Source: a bacterium (GTDB taxonomy: Bacteria > Verrucomicrobiota > Kiritimatiellia > CAIKKV01 > CAITUY01). Taken from it: a stretch of 64,000 nt of DNA. The translations under genes and the position numbers were made by a program. Shown one piece after another: positions 18,945-28,390 of the stretch. The notes below the pieces were generated by a model that was not told the DNA's origin, searched no databases, and saw only the letters and a list, made by a program, of their open reading frames with translations. Within the stretch, counting starts at the first letter, position 1, and each line of letters begins with the position of its first letter. The DNA lies in assembly GCA_037128595.1 (NCBI GenBank), contig JBAXWB010000023.1, positions 22,459-86,458 of the forward strand. The letters are read 5' to 3'.

Positions 18945-21653
18945 ATGAAAACTGAAATCATTCGGATCGAGTGGGGATCGCTGATCCCTGCTTTGCACGA
19001 TGCGCATCCTTCGCATGACGAGGCCTATGATGCCGGCGTTCGCCTCGCGGTGAGTGGCGGAAAAGTCCTGCGTCAGGAGTTTTACCGCAAGGATGTAAAG
19101 CCGGGCGGGGGATGGGTTACGGAAACATCTCTCAGTGAAATACGGACCGCTGGCTGGCAGGCCGAGTCCAGGAACCAGATTTACGGTCTTTCCCTAACCG
19201 TGTCGGGTAAGCCGGATATGAAGTTTCGGCTGATGTTTCCCTGGGGAAAAATCGCCTTCACGCTGGATCAAATCCACCGGCAGCGTTTCCTGGAATGGCC
19301 GTTCGGGCCCAAGTACCGGTTGTTGTCCGTGCGGGCCTGGAACGATGGGGTCGACCCCATGGAGCTCGGTTTTGTAAACGATCCGCTGCCAGAAGCGTGT
19401 CCTCCCAAACCAATCCTGACCCTGGAACCGCAGGCGTTTCATGGGGCCCGTTGCTTTTACCGCTACTTTGACCGCGAGCCGGCCTGGATTGGACAACTGC
19501 AGGAAATCTCCGCCTCATATTCCTGGAAGGAAGCCGGCCGTAAATCCTATTTAGTCCTGTATATGATGTTGGGGCCGCCTTATGCCAAGCAGGATGCCCG
19601 GCGGGGACGTTCCTGCCGGACGATGCGGTATGAAGTTCTTATCAACGGCCATTCTTTGGGCGTGACAGATCGATACTTCTCCTTTTTCCGCTCCGATCAG
19701 AAGTTGGAGGAAATCACGCTGGAAGTCCCTCCGCGTCTCGTGAAGAGGGGTAAAAACCATTTAACCATCCGCAACCATGACCATTGTTTTCATCTTTTGC
19801 TGGTGAAGGCGGAATGGCATGAGGAACCCCTTCAGGACGCCCTGTTCGGCGTTCGTTTACCGGAGCTTGTTTTGCCGCGCGGATACTACACCGGCTTCGA
19901 CACCAATGTGGTGGCGCCTGAAAATGCGGCAGAATTCAAGCGCCTGCTTGTCGATATCAGCGATGGTCAGCACTGCAACTATGTCCTGCTCCGCCCGGAG
20001 GGAAGTTTGATTCATGCCGTGGATCTGGACGAGTGGGTCCGCATCTTCACGCAGAAGGGAATCCATTTCAGCTATCTGTTCGATGAGATGGAGGGAACCC
20101 GCCGCTTGCAGGAGAAAGCCGGTCCACTTTTCCTGGGGCACTTCTCCCATGAGATTTCCCATTGTCCGCACCAATATGCCTCAGGCCAGATCAGGAATGA
20201 AAATCAGCCGACCATGCGGACCGCCCATGAAAACTACATGCGCTACGCGCGTTGGCTGGTTCGCTACATCAAACAGGCCAGTCCCCAGACCCAAGTGACT
20301 GTCGGCGAGTCCCAGTTATTAGCCGCTTTGAATTACCAGGCCGGAGTGGACCGGGTGCTTCCTCAAGTAAATTGGGGTGTGCATAATGGAATCCTGCTGG
20401 CCGAGGCGCGGGGTGCAAATGGCACCTTCAAAAAAGAGGGATTCGGGGTTCATTTTGCTGGCGGATGCCTCAACTTCCCGCCGTCACTGGCGACGGAGCG
20501 GCTTTATCAGGTCTCGCTCCATACCTGTTACCTGCACGGCGTCAAGCACCTCTACGACGAAGAAAGCGCCCTTGCGATGATTCATGGGATCAGGCCCTAT
20601 TCGAAACATAGCCGGTTTTGCCGCGGACGCCGGGCCCTTTTGGCTCGCTACAACCGGTTCTTGTCACAGCACGGTGACCCGGGAACACCGGAGGTCCCAT
20701 TGGCCATGATGACCGGGCGATATGAATTCCCTTTCCCGACCTCGTTCCCGAAGATCGGCGAACAAAAGGTCTGGCAGAATTTCGGGGGAACGGACGCAGC
20801 GTGGCATCCTTCCGATCCGGAGGCAGGCTGGAAATTGCTTCGGGTCTTACTGCCAGGCGCTCTGATTCCGGACTTTCCGGCCGAAAGCGAGGATGTCCGC
20901 CTTTGGCATTCCGGAACGCCACTGGGCCAGTTTGATATTATTTCCAGCACCTCCCCGGCGCAGTCCTGGCGGAAATACCGGACGATTATTTTCCCCGGAT
21001 GGAACTCCATGGAGGCGCCGCTTTATCGCAAGTTGCTGACTTTTGTCAAAAGTGGAGGAACCCTCCTGATGACCGCTCCGCAACTCTCCACGCGTGTGGA
21101 TCGCGAATACCTGCGCGAGATGGCTCATCCGGAATGGATTTTCGGAGGTGAAGTGCAGGAACTTTTTGGAGTAAAACTGCTCAAGCAGGGAGGCTTCGCC
21201 CAGGAAGTGCGTGGCGATGAGGATAATATCCTGCTGCCGAAATTGATCCGGCTGAGCGCGAAAATCAATAATACCCGCCTCAAACTAGCGGGGGCACAGG
21301 TTCTTGCGCGGGACCAACGAGGGCAACCGGTTCTCGTAGAAAATCGAGTAGGCAAAGGAGTCGCCCGTTTGCTGACGTTGCAGGCGTTCCCGGGGTCGCC
21401 CGGCTTGCAGCCATTGATGGCAGAACTATGCAAATCCCTTGCAACGGAAGCGCGCGGGAAGATCTGGGTGGAGGACCCCTCGACCGACGTCGCCTGGTAT
21501 CTTTTCCGGAAGGAAGGTCACCAGCATTTATGGCTCTTGAATACGGATTGGACCACTGCGGGAAATGTCAAGAATGTGCAGATTCATGCAGGCAGTCGGC
21601 TCTGGCCTGTGACGGTTCTGCAGGGCGAACCGATGTGCGTTCAGATCGATTAA
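18945..21653 (+). CDS. Large cytoplasmic GH42-like protein with GATase-like domain
   Basis: A 902-residue protein without a signal peptide. The N-terminal half contains beta-sandwich features (MRYEVLINGHSLGVTDRYF). A barrel-like region follows at about residues 310-600 (YYTGFDTNVVAPENAAEFKRLL...YLFDEMEG). Residues about 655-760 look like the beta-galactosidase trimerisation or GATase-like domain (YRTIIFPGWNSMEAPLYRKLLTFVKSGGTLLMTAP), and a small C-terminal beta domain ends the chain. This domain order is typical of GH42-like and other barrel enzymes of PVC bacteria, but the catalytic pair is not certain. It lies 7 bases after the preceding gene, so co-transcription is likely. Family assignment is tentative. 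Confidence 0.6.
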   Translation: MKTEIIRIEWGSLIPALHDAHPSHDEAYDAGVRLAVSGGKVLRQEFYRKDVKPGGGWVTETSLSEIRTAGWQAESRNQIYGLSLTVSGKPDMKFRLMFPWGKIAFTLDQIHRQRFLEWPFGPKYRLLSVRAWNDGVDPMELGFVNDPLPEACPPKPILTLEPQAFHGARCFYRYFDREPAWIGQLQEISASYSWKEAGRKSYLVLYMMLGPPYAKQDARRGRSCRTMRYEVLINGHSLGVTDRYFSFFRSDQKLEEITLEVPPRLVKRGKNHLTIRNHDHCFHLLLVKAEWHEEPLQDALFGVRLPELVLPRGYYTGFDTNVVAPENAAEFKRLLVDISDGQHCNYVLLRPEGSLIHAVDLDEWVRIFTQKGIHFSYLFDEMEGTRRLQEKAGPLFLGHFSHEISHCPHQYASGQIRNENQPTMRTAHENYMRYARWLVRYIKQASPQTQVTVGESQLLAALNYQAGVDRVLPQVNWGVHNGILLAEARGANGTFKKEGFGVHFAGGCLNFPPSLATERLYQVSLHTCYLHGVKHLYDEESALAMIHGIRPYSKHSRFCRGRRALLARYNRFLSQHGDPGTPEVPLAMMTGRYEFPFPTSFPKIGEQKVWQNFGGTDAAWHPSDPEAGWKLLRVLLPGALIPDFPAESEDVRLWHSGTPLGQFDIISSTSPAQSWRKYRTIIFPGWNSMEAPLYRKLLTFVKSGGTLLMTAPQLSTRVDREYLREMAHPEWIFGGEVQELFGVKLLKQGGFAQEVRGDEDNILLPKLIRLSAKINNTRLKLAGAQVLARDQRGQPVLVENRVGKGVARLLTLQAFPGSPGLQPLMAELCKSLATEARGKIWVEDPSTDVAWYLFRKEGHQHLWLLNTDWTTAGNVKNVQIHAGSRLWPVTVLQGEPMCVQID

Positions 21654-21724
21654 ATTAAAACAAGAAAGAGAGACAGTTGAAACTGACTAAAATTGTGAAC
21701 CTAGGCAATGTTAAGGGAGGATTC

Positions 21725-23095
21725 GTGTCAACCGCGACATTCACACGGGTGGTATGCGTTGTGCTTTCGTTGGTCTGCTTATTTCCAGGGGCGGTGCCTG
21801 GAATGAATGGGGACAATGAAATCGTATCGAAGACGAATAGCCCCTTAGATACCCTGGCGCAAGCGAAAATCTCCTCCCTTCCCCAAGGGGCGCGGATCGC
21901 CATTGTGGGAGATTCGATTACTTACGGCCATCTCTATAGCAGGGTTATCGAAGCCTATCTGGTGGCGTGTGCCGGGCGTAAGGATCTCAGTTTTTACACC
22001 TACGGCTGGTCCGGTGCGACGTGGCTGACATCAGTCGGCATGAATCGTGATATTTCATTGTTCAAGCCGACATGGGTCACATTAGCTTTTGGAATGAATG
22101 ACGGCTTTTACAAACCGTTCAGTGACTACACCCGCGTCAATTATGAGCGAAGCTTGAGGCAGTCGCTGCAGGTGTTGCGGGAGCAAGGCGTGCAGTCCAT
22201 TGTCGTCGCTTCTCCGGGCGCGGTGGATACGAAGTTCTATTCTCGGCCCATCCCGGACTTGCAGGGGTCGACTAACGTAGCCGAGGTCTATAATTCGACA
22301 TTGGGTTCGCTCACCGAACTTGGACGGTCTCTGGCGGCAGAGCTTCGGTGTTCGTTTGTTGATTTGCACACCCCCATGATGGAGACCATGAAGCGGGCGA
22401 AATCATCACTCGGCGATGATTACGATGTCTGTGGCCGCGATGGCGTGCACCCCCGGGCCAATGGCGGCCTCATCATGGCGTACGCGTTCCTCAAGGCCCT
22501 GGGGTGTGACGGGACAATCGGCGATATTACCATTGATCTGAAGGGGAAAGCGGAGGCATCCGAAGGTCATGTCATCTGCCAGAGTGCGACAAGCAAGGTG
22601 GAAATCGCCAGTTCGCGCTATCCTTTTTGCTTTGACCCGGATCCGAAATCACCAACCAGCACGCGCAGCATCCTGCCGTTTATACCGTTCAACCGGGATC
22701 TGAATCGCCTGACCCTTCGGGTGAAGAATCTCGACACCCAGCGGGCGAGGATTATCTGGGGAGGTGAGGCGAGGGAATTCGAAAGGGTCAATCTTGAGGC
22801 GGGAATCAATCTTGTGGAGGAATTTTCCAAGACGCCCTTCGACGTGGAATTTCAGCGGTTCCTTTCAGCAATATACGCCAAGCAGGAAACTGAAAACCAC
22901 GCGATTCAAAAGTACATATCGGGCTGTTGGCTCAATTCAGTGGATTTGGAAAAGCTGGAAAAGGATGCAGCGGTGCAGCAAGCGCTGACGCAACTCAAGA
23001 TTTCACTCATGAATTATCATGATCGTATGGAGCGGGAAACCTACCTGGCGCTTCCTGTCATTAAGCACACCATCGAAGTCCAATCGATTCGGTGA
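21725..23095 (+). CDS. Secreted SGNH/GDSL-type esterase
   Basis: A 456-residue protein. GTG 21725 is preferred to the upstream in-frame TTG 21677 because AAGGGAGG ends 4 bases before it and it opens directly on a signal peptide (MSTATFTRVVCVVLSLVCLFPG). SGNH blocks are visible: IVGDSITYG with nucleophile Ser64, GMND (block III), and DGVHP with the Asp239/His242 dyad. Such enzymes deacetylate polysaccharides, for example xylan, pectin or rhamnogalacturonan acetylesterases. An approximately 190-residue C-terminal extension has no recognised domain. Its place among rhamnosidase genes fits deacetylation of a rhamnose-rich polymer. Confidence 0.85.
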   Translation: MSTATFTRVVCVVLSLVCLFPGAVPGMNGDNEIVSKTNSPLDTLAQAKISSLPQGARIAIVGDSITYGHLYSRVIEAYLVACAGRKDLSFYTYGWSGATWLTSVGMNRDISLFKPTWVTLAFGMNDGFYKPFSDYTRVNYERSLRQSLQVLREQGVQSIVVASPGAVDTKFYSRPIPDLQGSTNVAEVYNSTLGSLTELGRSLAAELRCSFVDLHTPMMETMKRAKSSLGDDYDVCGRDGVHPRANGGLIMAYAFLKALGCDGTIGDITIDLKGKAEASEGHVICQSATSKVEIASSRYPFCFDPDPKSPTSTRSILPFIPFNRDLNRLTLRVKNLDTQRARIIWGGEAREFERVNLEAGINLVEEFSKTPFDVEFQRFLSAIYAKQETENHAIQKYISGCWLNSVDLEKLEKDAAVQQALTQLKISLMNYHDRMERETYLALPVIKHTIEVQSIR

Positions 23096-23111
23096 ATGAG
23101 GGATTAGCCAT

Positions 23112-26100
23112 ATGGACGAACAGGATAAGCTGAAAACCGAGCATGCCGTCAATCCGTTGGGGATCGATGTCCTGCCTCGCTTTTCGTGGTCGCAGGATGG
23201 GGCAGGGGGCCAGCGTGCGTATCGTCTTCTAGCCGCCAGTGATGAGGGGCTATTGCGTCGTCGTGAGCAGGTCGATGTCTGGGACAGCGGGCGGGTGGAG
23301 CGTCCGGATTCGTGCTTCGTCCCCTATGGCGGTAAAACGCTCAAATCCGGGCAACGGGTGTACTGGCAGGTTCAGACCTGGAATGAACAGGGCCTGCACC
23401 GGGTCAGCGAAATCGCCTGGTTCGAGATGGGCCTGCTGTCGGCCTCTGATTGGCAGGGCGTATTTATGGCGCCCAAATATTGCGGAACGGGGGGGCGCGG
23501 CTATCACAGTGCGGTTTTGAAGGCAGATCAAGCGGGTGAGTTCTGGGTGCAGATTGATCTGGGGCGGAATGAAACGTTCGATCGTATTGTCCTGTTTCCC
23601 TGTTATTACCGGGAACAAGGTGAGTCGGCAGGGCCTGGATTTGGCTTTCCGGTATCGTTCCGCATCGAAACTTCTGATCACATGGATGGATCGGCCGCAC
23701 GATTGGTATACATGACAGACCAGGACATCGCCAACCCAGGGCTCAATCCTGTTGAAGTCAGGCCATTAGTCCCGGCTCAGGGGCGTTTTGTGCGGTTGAC
23801 GGTGATCACGCCTTTCAACGCCGGAAAAGGAGCGCGATTACTGGCACTGGATGAGTTCCAGATTTTCATGGGCGGCACGAATTTGGCGCTCGGTAAGTCG
23901 GTATCCGTGTCCAATCAACTGGTGTCCAGCGTCCGTGCCGGGACCTATGACTGGCATGCCGATTGCCTGACCGACGGGATCATTCATGTCGATGAACCAC
24001 GGCATAACCAGGGGGACGGGAATCTTCTGCGACGCCTGGTTGAAATCAATAAGCCCATTGTCCGGGCCCGTGTGTATGTCGGAAGCAGGGGATGGTATGA
24101 GTTGCGGTTCAACCAGCAGAAGGCGGGTGATGCCGTGCTGGATTCCGCGTGGACATCATTTGAAAAGCGCGTCCTCTATTCCGTATGGGATGTGACGGAT
24201 CTCTTGAAACAAGGTGTCAATGTCGTGACCCTTCTGCTGGGCAGCGGTTGGAGCTGGCAGCCAGCGGTGATCCTGCAACTGCAGGTGGATCATCCGGACG
24301 GGTCACAAACGGTTCTCTGCAGTGACGATCGATGGCGGGTACTGCAAAGTCCCGTTATTGAAAGTCACGTGTATCATGGGGAGACCTATGATGCCCGGCT
24401 TGAACGGTCGGAGATTTTCGATTCGAAATTCGATGATTCGGATCGGCCTCAGGCGTTGACCTTTCCAGAATATCGTCCTGCGCTTTCAGCCCAGATGCAG
24501 CCCCCCATTCGTGTGGCGGAAACGGTGGCGCCGGTGGCCGTGTGTGAACCCCAAAAAGGGGTCTGGGTATTTGATCTGGGGCAGAACATTGCCGGTTGGG
24601 TGCGATTGCGGGTGAAAGGGGGGGCTGGCCAGCAAATCACGCTCCGTTTTGCGGAGTGCATTTTTGATGATGGCACGGTCTGGACGGATGAAGCGCAGAC
24701 GAAGGCCCGGCAGGCAGGGCGCTTGCAGGCTGTGGACGGCATGCTCAATACAGCCAACAACCGCTCGGCCCGGGTAACGGATCGCTATATTTGCGCCGGG
24801 GGCGCAAGGGAAGAAATCTGGGAGCCCCGTTTTACCTATCACGGGTTCCGCTTTGTTGAAATGACCGGTTATGCCGGCCGGCCGGATCTCAACATGATTG
24901 AAGGGCGGGTCGTGCATACCGACGTTGCTTCCATCGGACAGTTCGAGTGCTCCAACGAGGTCCTCAACTGGGCACAACAGGCAAGCCGGTGGACGCTGCT
25001 CAATAACCTGCACAGTTTGCCGACGGACTGCTGTCAGCGTGATGAGCGACAGGGTTGGATGGCGGATGCGCATCTCGTCTGCGAGGCGATGCTGTGTAAT
25101 TTCGATGCTGCGTCGACCTATGGCAAATGGCTCCAGGATATACGTGACGACCAGCGTGCGGATGGGGCAGTGGGCGACACTACGCCGTATACGCTGGCCC
25201 GGATGGGGGGGGATGTCGCGTGGGGTTGCGCCACCATTCTGGTGCCGTGGGAGGTATATCTCCATACAGGAGATATACGGGTCTTGGAGCAACATTGGGA
25301 TAGCATGCGGCGCTACATGGAATTTCTCGACCGGTCGTATCCGACGCGTTTCGTTGATAATTCCATTTTTGGTGGGGACTGGCTGGCGATTGAGGAAACA
25401 CCGCATCAACTGACGCATACCGGATTTTTACTGCTGAGTGCCCGGACCACGGCGCGGGTTGCCAGGATTCTCGGACAGCCTGTCGAAGCTGAACGCTGGA
25501 AAAAAATGGAACGGGAAACAAGGACTGTATTTCATCAAAGCTTTTTTGATCCAGCGACCAGCCAATATGGAAATGCGAAACAGTTCTCCCAAACCAAACT
25601 GGGTTTGGATGCAAATGATAACCCCAAAAATATGGACGGGGCGGGCAGTAGCCAGTTTGCCAATAGCTTTGCCTTGTATCTGGGCGTGGTTCCGGAAAAT
25701 CTGCGCAGTGCCGTTTTTGCTAAACTGGTGGCGAACATCGAATCGCGGCTGAGACATTTAAGCACCGGTGTTCTGGGTACCAAATATTTACTGGAAACGC
25801 TTGGAGAAGAAGGCCGGGCGGACCTGGCGCTGGCCGTGATCACCGCGCCCGACTTTCCGGGCTATGGTTATATGCGAGCCCATCAGGCGACCACGCTCTG
25901 GGAACATTGGTCGCTTAAAACCGGCAGCGGCATGAATTCACATGATCATCCCTGGATGGCAAGCGTCTCGGCTTGGATGCTGAAATACCTGGCGGGCCTA
26001 CGGCCAGCTGCGGAACAGCCCGGATTTGGGCAGATCTGCTTTAGGCCGCAGTTTCCGCAAGGGTTGCAGTTTGCCAGTGGGAAGATTGAGACGCGGCAGG

Positions 26101-26318
26101 GCCTGGTCAGTGCTTCCTGGCGGCGGCGCGATGAGACTGTGCGCCTGGAGTTGCGAGTGCCGGCTGGCTGTTCGGGAAATCTGTCGCTGCCTTCGGGGTG
26201 GCGTCTGCAAACTCCTAAAGGGGACCCGTCAGGAAAAATCACATCAGCCATTCATGCTGACAGCATTTCGCTCTCAGGCGGAACGTACACAATGTTATTG
26301 GAACAAATAACGAGTTGA
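23112..26318 (+). CDS. GH78 alpha-L-rhamnosidase with inserted discoidin-like module
   Basis: A 1068-residue protein without a signal peptide. The N-terminal fibronectin-like segment has the GH78 opening pattern (NPLGIDVLPRFSWS...YRLLAAS) and VYWQVQTWNE. Residues about 135-300 are an F5/8-type-C-like module (FWVQIDLGRNETFDRIVL; NLALGKSVSVSN) placed inside the N-terminal sandwich. Residues about 310-620 are the two beta domains, with VFDLGQNIAGWVRLRVKG. The (alpha/alpha)6 barrel contains QRDERQGWMADAH, where Glu645 corresponds to the proposed general acid. A C-terminal beta domain closes the protein. It hydrolyses terminal alpha-L-rhamnose from imported oligosaccharides or glycoconjugates. Confidence 0.92.
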   Translation: MDEQDKLKTEHAVNPLGIDVLPRFSWSQDGAGGQRAYRLLAASDEGLLRRREQVDVWDSGRVERPDSCFVPYGGKTLKSGQRVYWQVQTWNEQGLHRVSEIAWFEMGLLSASDWQGVFMAPKYCGTGGRGYHSAVLKADQAGEFWVQIDLGRNETFDRIVLFPCYYREQGESAGPGFGFPVSFRIETSDHMDGSAARLVYMTDQDIANPGLNPVEVRPLVPAQGRFVRLTVITPFNAGKGARLLALDEFQIFMGGTNLALGKSVSVSNQLVSSVRAGTYDWHADCLTDGIIHVDEPRHNQGDGNLLRRLVEINKPIVRARVYVGSRGWYELRFNQQKAGDAVLDSAWTSFEKRVLYSVWDVTDLLKQGVNVVTLLLGSGWSWQPAVILQLQVDHPDGSQTVLCSDDRWRVLQSPVIESHVYHGETYDARLERSEIFDSKFDDSDRPQALTFPEYRPALSAQMQPPIRVAETVAPVAVCEPQKGVWVFDLGQNIAGWVRLRVKGGAGQQITLRFAECIFDDGTVWTDEAQTKARQAGRLQAVDGMLNTANNRSARVTDRYICAGGAREEIWEPRFTYHGFRFVEMTGYAGRPDLNMIEGRVVHTDVASIGQFECSNEVLNWAQQASRWTLLNNLHSLPTDCCQRDERQGWMADAHLVCEAMLCNFDAASTYGKWLQDIRDDQRADGAVGDTTPYTLARMGGDVAWGCATILVPWEVYLHTGDIRVLEQHWDSMRRYMEFLDRSYPTRFVDNSIFGGDWLAIEETPHQLTHTGFLLLSARTTARVARILGQPVEAERWKKMERETRTVFHQSFFDPATSQYGNAKQFSQTKLGLDANDNPKNMDGAGSSQFANSFALYLGVVPENLRSAVFAKLVANIESRLRHLSTGVLGTKYLLETLGEEGRADLALAVITAPDFPGYGYMRAHQATTLWEHWSLKTGSGMNSHDHPWMASVSAWMLKYLAGLRPAAEQPGFGQICFRPQFPQGLQFASGKIETRQGLVSASWRRRDETVRLELRVPAGCSGNLSLPSGWRLQTPKGDPSGKITSAIHADSISLSGGTYTMLLEQITS

Positions 26319-26341
26319 AATGATGAGCGGTTTGTTTGCTT

Positions 26342-28234
26342 ATGAAAAAATTTGATCTTAAAATTCGCGCCGTTCAGCTCGATCTGGCCCGGCAGATGGA
26401 AACCCTCGATTTCATCAAGGGCTTTATTGATTTCATCGCGGTGAATGGTTACAACACCTTGGCGCTTTACCTGGAAGGACGGATCAGAACGCCGACTTTC
26501 CCGTTTCCGTCTGATGCGGAAAGTTATTCGGTGGAACAGATGAAGGAGATTGTCCGCTATGCCGGAGTAAGAAATATTGAGATCATTCCGGTCGTTTCAG
26601 CAATGGGACATGCCGAATTATTTCTCAAGCATTCAAGCCTGGAATCCCTGGCGGAAAACAGGGGGGAATTCAAGGGTCGTTTCGGCTCCAGTTTTAAACA
26701 GGTCTTCTGTCCTTCCCTGGAAGCAACCTACACGTTTCTGGAAGCATATTTCACTGAAATCTGCGAGCTTTTCCCCTCGAAGTACTTTCATGCCGGCTGT
26801 GACGAAAGTTGGGATATCGGGTGCTGTGATCTTTGTCGCGCCCGGTTACAAAACGGCGAAACACAAGCGGATCTTTTTGCGAAGCACCTTTTGGCGGTTC
26901 GTCGCATTGTTACGGGAAAACTGGGCAAGCGGATGATTGTCTGGGACGATATGTTCGAGTATTACCCGCAGGCGCTGGAAGCGTTGCCGCGCGACGTTAT
27001 CATGGCCTGCTGGCAATATCAGCCAGCGGTGGAAAAGGCCAAGGGGCATTTCAATAATCGGGCTGTGGTCGATTCGCTTACCCATTATGACCGGCTTGGA
27101 TTCGATTATTTCATCTGCCCGGCCGATGAGTACACGATTCACAATGTCGAGAGCTTCACCGAATATGGTGCCAACCACCATCCTTTGGGCGGGTGGATGA
27201 CCATCTGGTCAAAACGGATAACGTTCATGTTGCAAAGTATGCCGGCCATCGCCTATACCGGCCGCTTGTGGGCGTCCGGGGTAAGTGGCAACTACGATGA
27301 GTTGCTTCAAGGAGTTGTAAAGGACATCTTCGGCATAAATGATAAACCGTTTTATCAGGCTATTCGGGCGGTTTGCGGCATGGAGCTTTATCAGGAACGC
27401 TGTACTAGTTTGAATGCTTATCTGACATGTCATGAAAATGATGCCGATTACTGCCGCCCGCGTCTGGTGGATATGTTGCTGACGGTACTGCCTGGATATA
27501 TTGATAAAGTTAAGGGGAACTCCCGCGATATTGTGGGAGAAATCATGCTCTCATTGCGCAGTGAGCAAATCAGTCATGAACTGCAAGAACTACTGCCAAA
27601 GTTCTTTAAAGGTAACACCGGTCAACCGGAACTGATTGTAAAGCTGGATTCAATTATTTCAAGGATTGAGGGCGTAGGCCGGGACCGTGTGGCCATGTGG
27701 CAGCGGGTACGACCTGATATTTCGCCTGCTGACATGGTGTCTGTCTATGCCCGATATTGCAAGGAGATGCGGGAAGTGCCTGCCGTGGTGGCAAAACATG
27801 GCTATTTGAAGGTTCACTTCATGTTGCCGGATCAGTATTCAGCCCAGACAACCAGGGTTTTCATCCAATATTCCGGTGTGACTGAATGGGAACAAATCGG
27901 GGTTGGTGTTTTTAAGGGAAATAAAGCAGCCGATTGTTTCTATTCCCGGATCTTCTGGATAGCCAAAGACAGAATTCCCACAAGCCTCAAAATAGAAACG
28001 TCCGGATTTGGGGGGCAAGGTTTTACCTATTTTGAAGCTGAAAACAGCAAGGGTCGTTTTACCCCCTGCCGGGTAAGCCGCATTTCAGGCAACGTGTCGG
28101 AGCCTGAGAATCTCTTGTGCCACGACTGGCAATGGTCCTTTGCCGGTAATCGAAACACTTTGGAATCAGTGTTGAACCCGGACATCGCCAACGCTACTCA
28201 CAGTTTTGAAGTCGATCTTAGCTGTAAACCGTGA
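26342..28234 (+). CDS. GH20-like family protein, second copy type
   Basis: A 630-residue protein. ATG 26342 is used; the in-frame TTG six bases upstream adds nothing. There is no signal peptide. The barrel begins KIRAVQLDLARQMETLDFIKGFIDFIAVNGYNTLALYLEG and contains EIIPVVSAMGHAELFL and FHAGCDESWDIG, where Asp154-Glu155 match the GH20 acid pair. Unlike the enzyme at 7121 it lacks the N-terminal GH20b domain and has a long alpha-helical C-terminal half ending in a beta module (KVHFMLPDQ...). It belongs to the divergent GH20-related group; substrate unknown. It is the last gene of the first run. Confidence 0.75.
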   Translation: MKKFDLKIRAVQLDLARQMETLDFIKGFIDFIAVNGYNTLALYLEGRIRTPTFPFPSDAESYSVEQMKEIVRYAGVRNIEIIPVVSAMGHAELFLKHSSLESLAENRGEFKGRFGSSFKQVFCPSLEATYTFLEAYFTEICELFPSKYFHAGCDESWDIGCCDLCRARLQNGETQADLFAKHLLAVRRIVTGKLGKRMIVWDDMFEYYPQALEALPRDVIMACWQYQPAVEKAKGHFNNRAVVDSLTHYDRLGFDYFICPADEYTIHNVESFTEYGANHHPLGGWMTIWSKRITFMLQSMPAIAYTGRLWASGVSGNYDELLQGVVKDIFGINDKPFYQAIRAVCGMELYQERCTSLNAYLTCHENDADYCRPRLVDMLLTVLPGYIDKVKGNSRDIVGEIMLSLRSEQISHELQELLPKFFKGNTGQPELIVKLDSIISRIEGVGRDRVAMWQRVRPDISPADMVSVYARYCKEMREVPAVVAKHGYLKVHFMLPDQYSAQTTRVFIQYSGVTEWEQIGVGVFKGNKAADCFYSRIFWIAKDRIPTSLKIETSGFGGQGFTYFEAENSKGRFTPCRVSRISGNVSEPENLLCHDWQWSFAGNRNTLESVLNPDIANATHSFEVDLSCKP

Positions 28235-28311
28235 ACGAAATTCCTGCTGTAAGTATTTTATCATTGCCGCTTGCCATAATGCGTTCAGCGATAATTGGCC
28301 AATATTAACAA

Positions 28312-28339
28312 TTGCATTAATATCATGCATTGGTATTAT
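28312..28339 (+). promoter_or_regulatory. Possible sigma70-type promoter before the second run
   Basis: TTGCAT (28312-28317), a 16-base spacer and TATTAT (28334-28339) lie in an AT-rich 156-base gap. Only the -10 box is close to consensus. A near-palindrome (GGTAT-tatat-ATACC, 28332-28346) overlaps it. The gap is the only substantial break between the two catabolic runs. Confidence 0.3.
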
Positions 28340-28390
28340 ATATACCACTGTTAGGAATAACTCCAAATTGATTCTAAGAGGAACAAAGTT

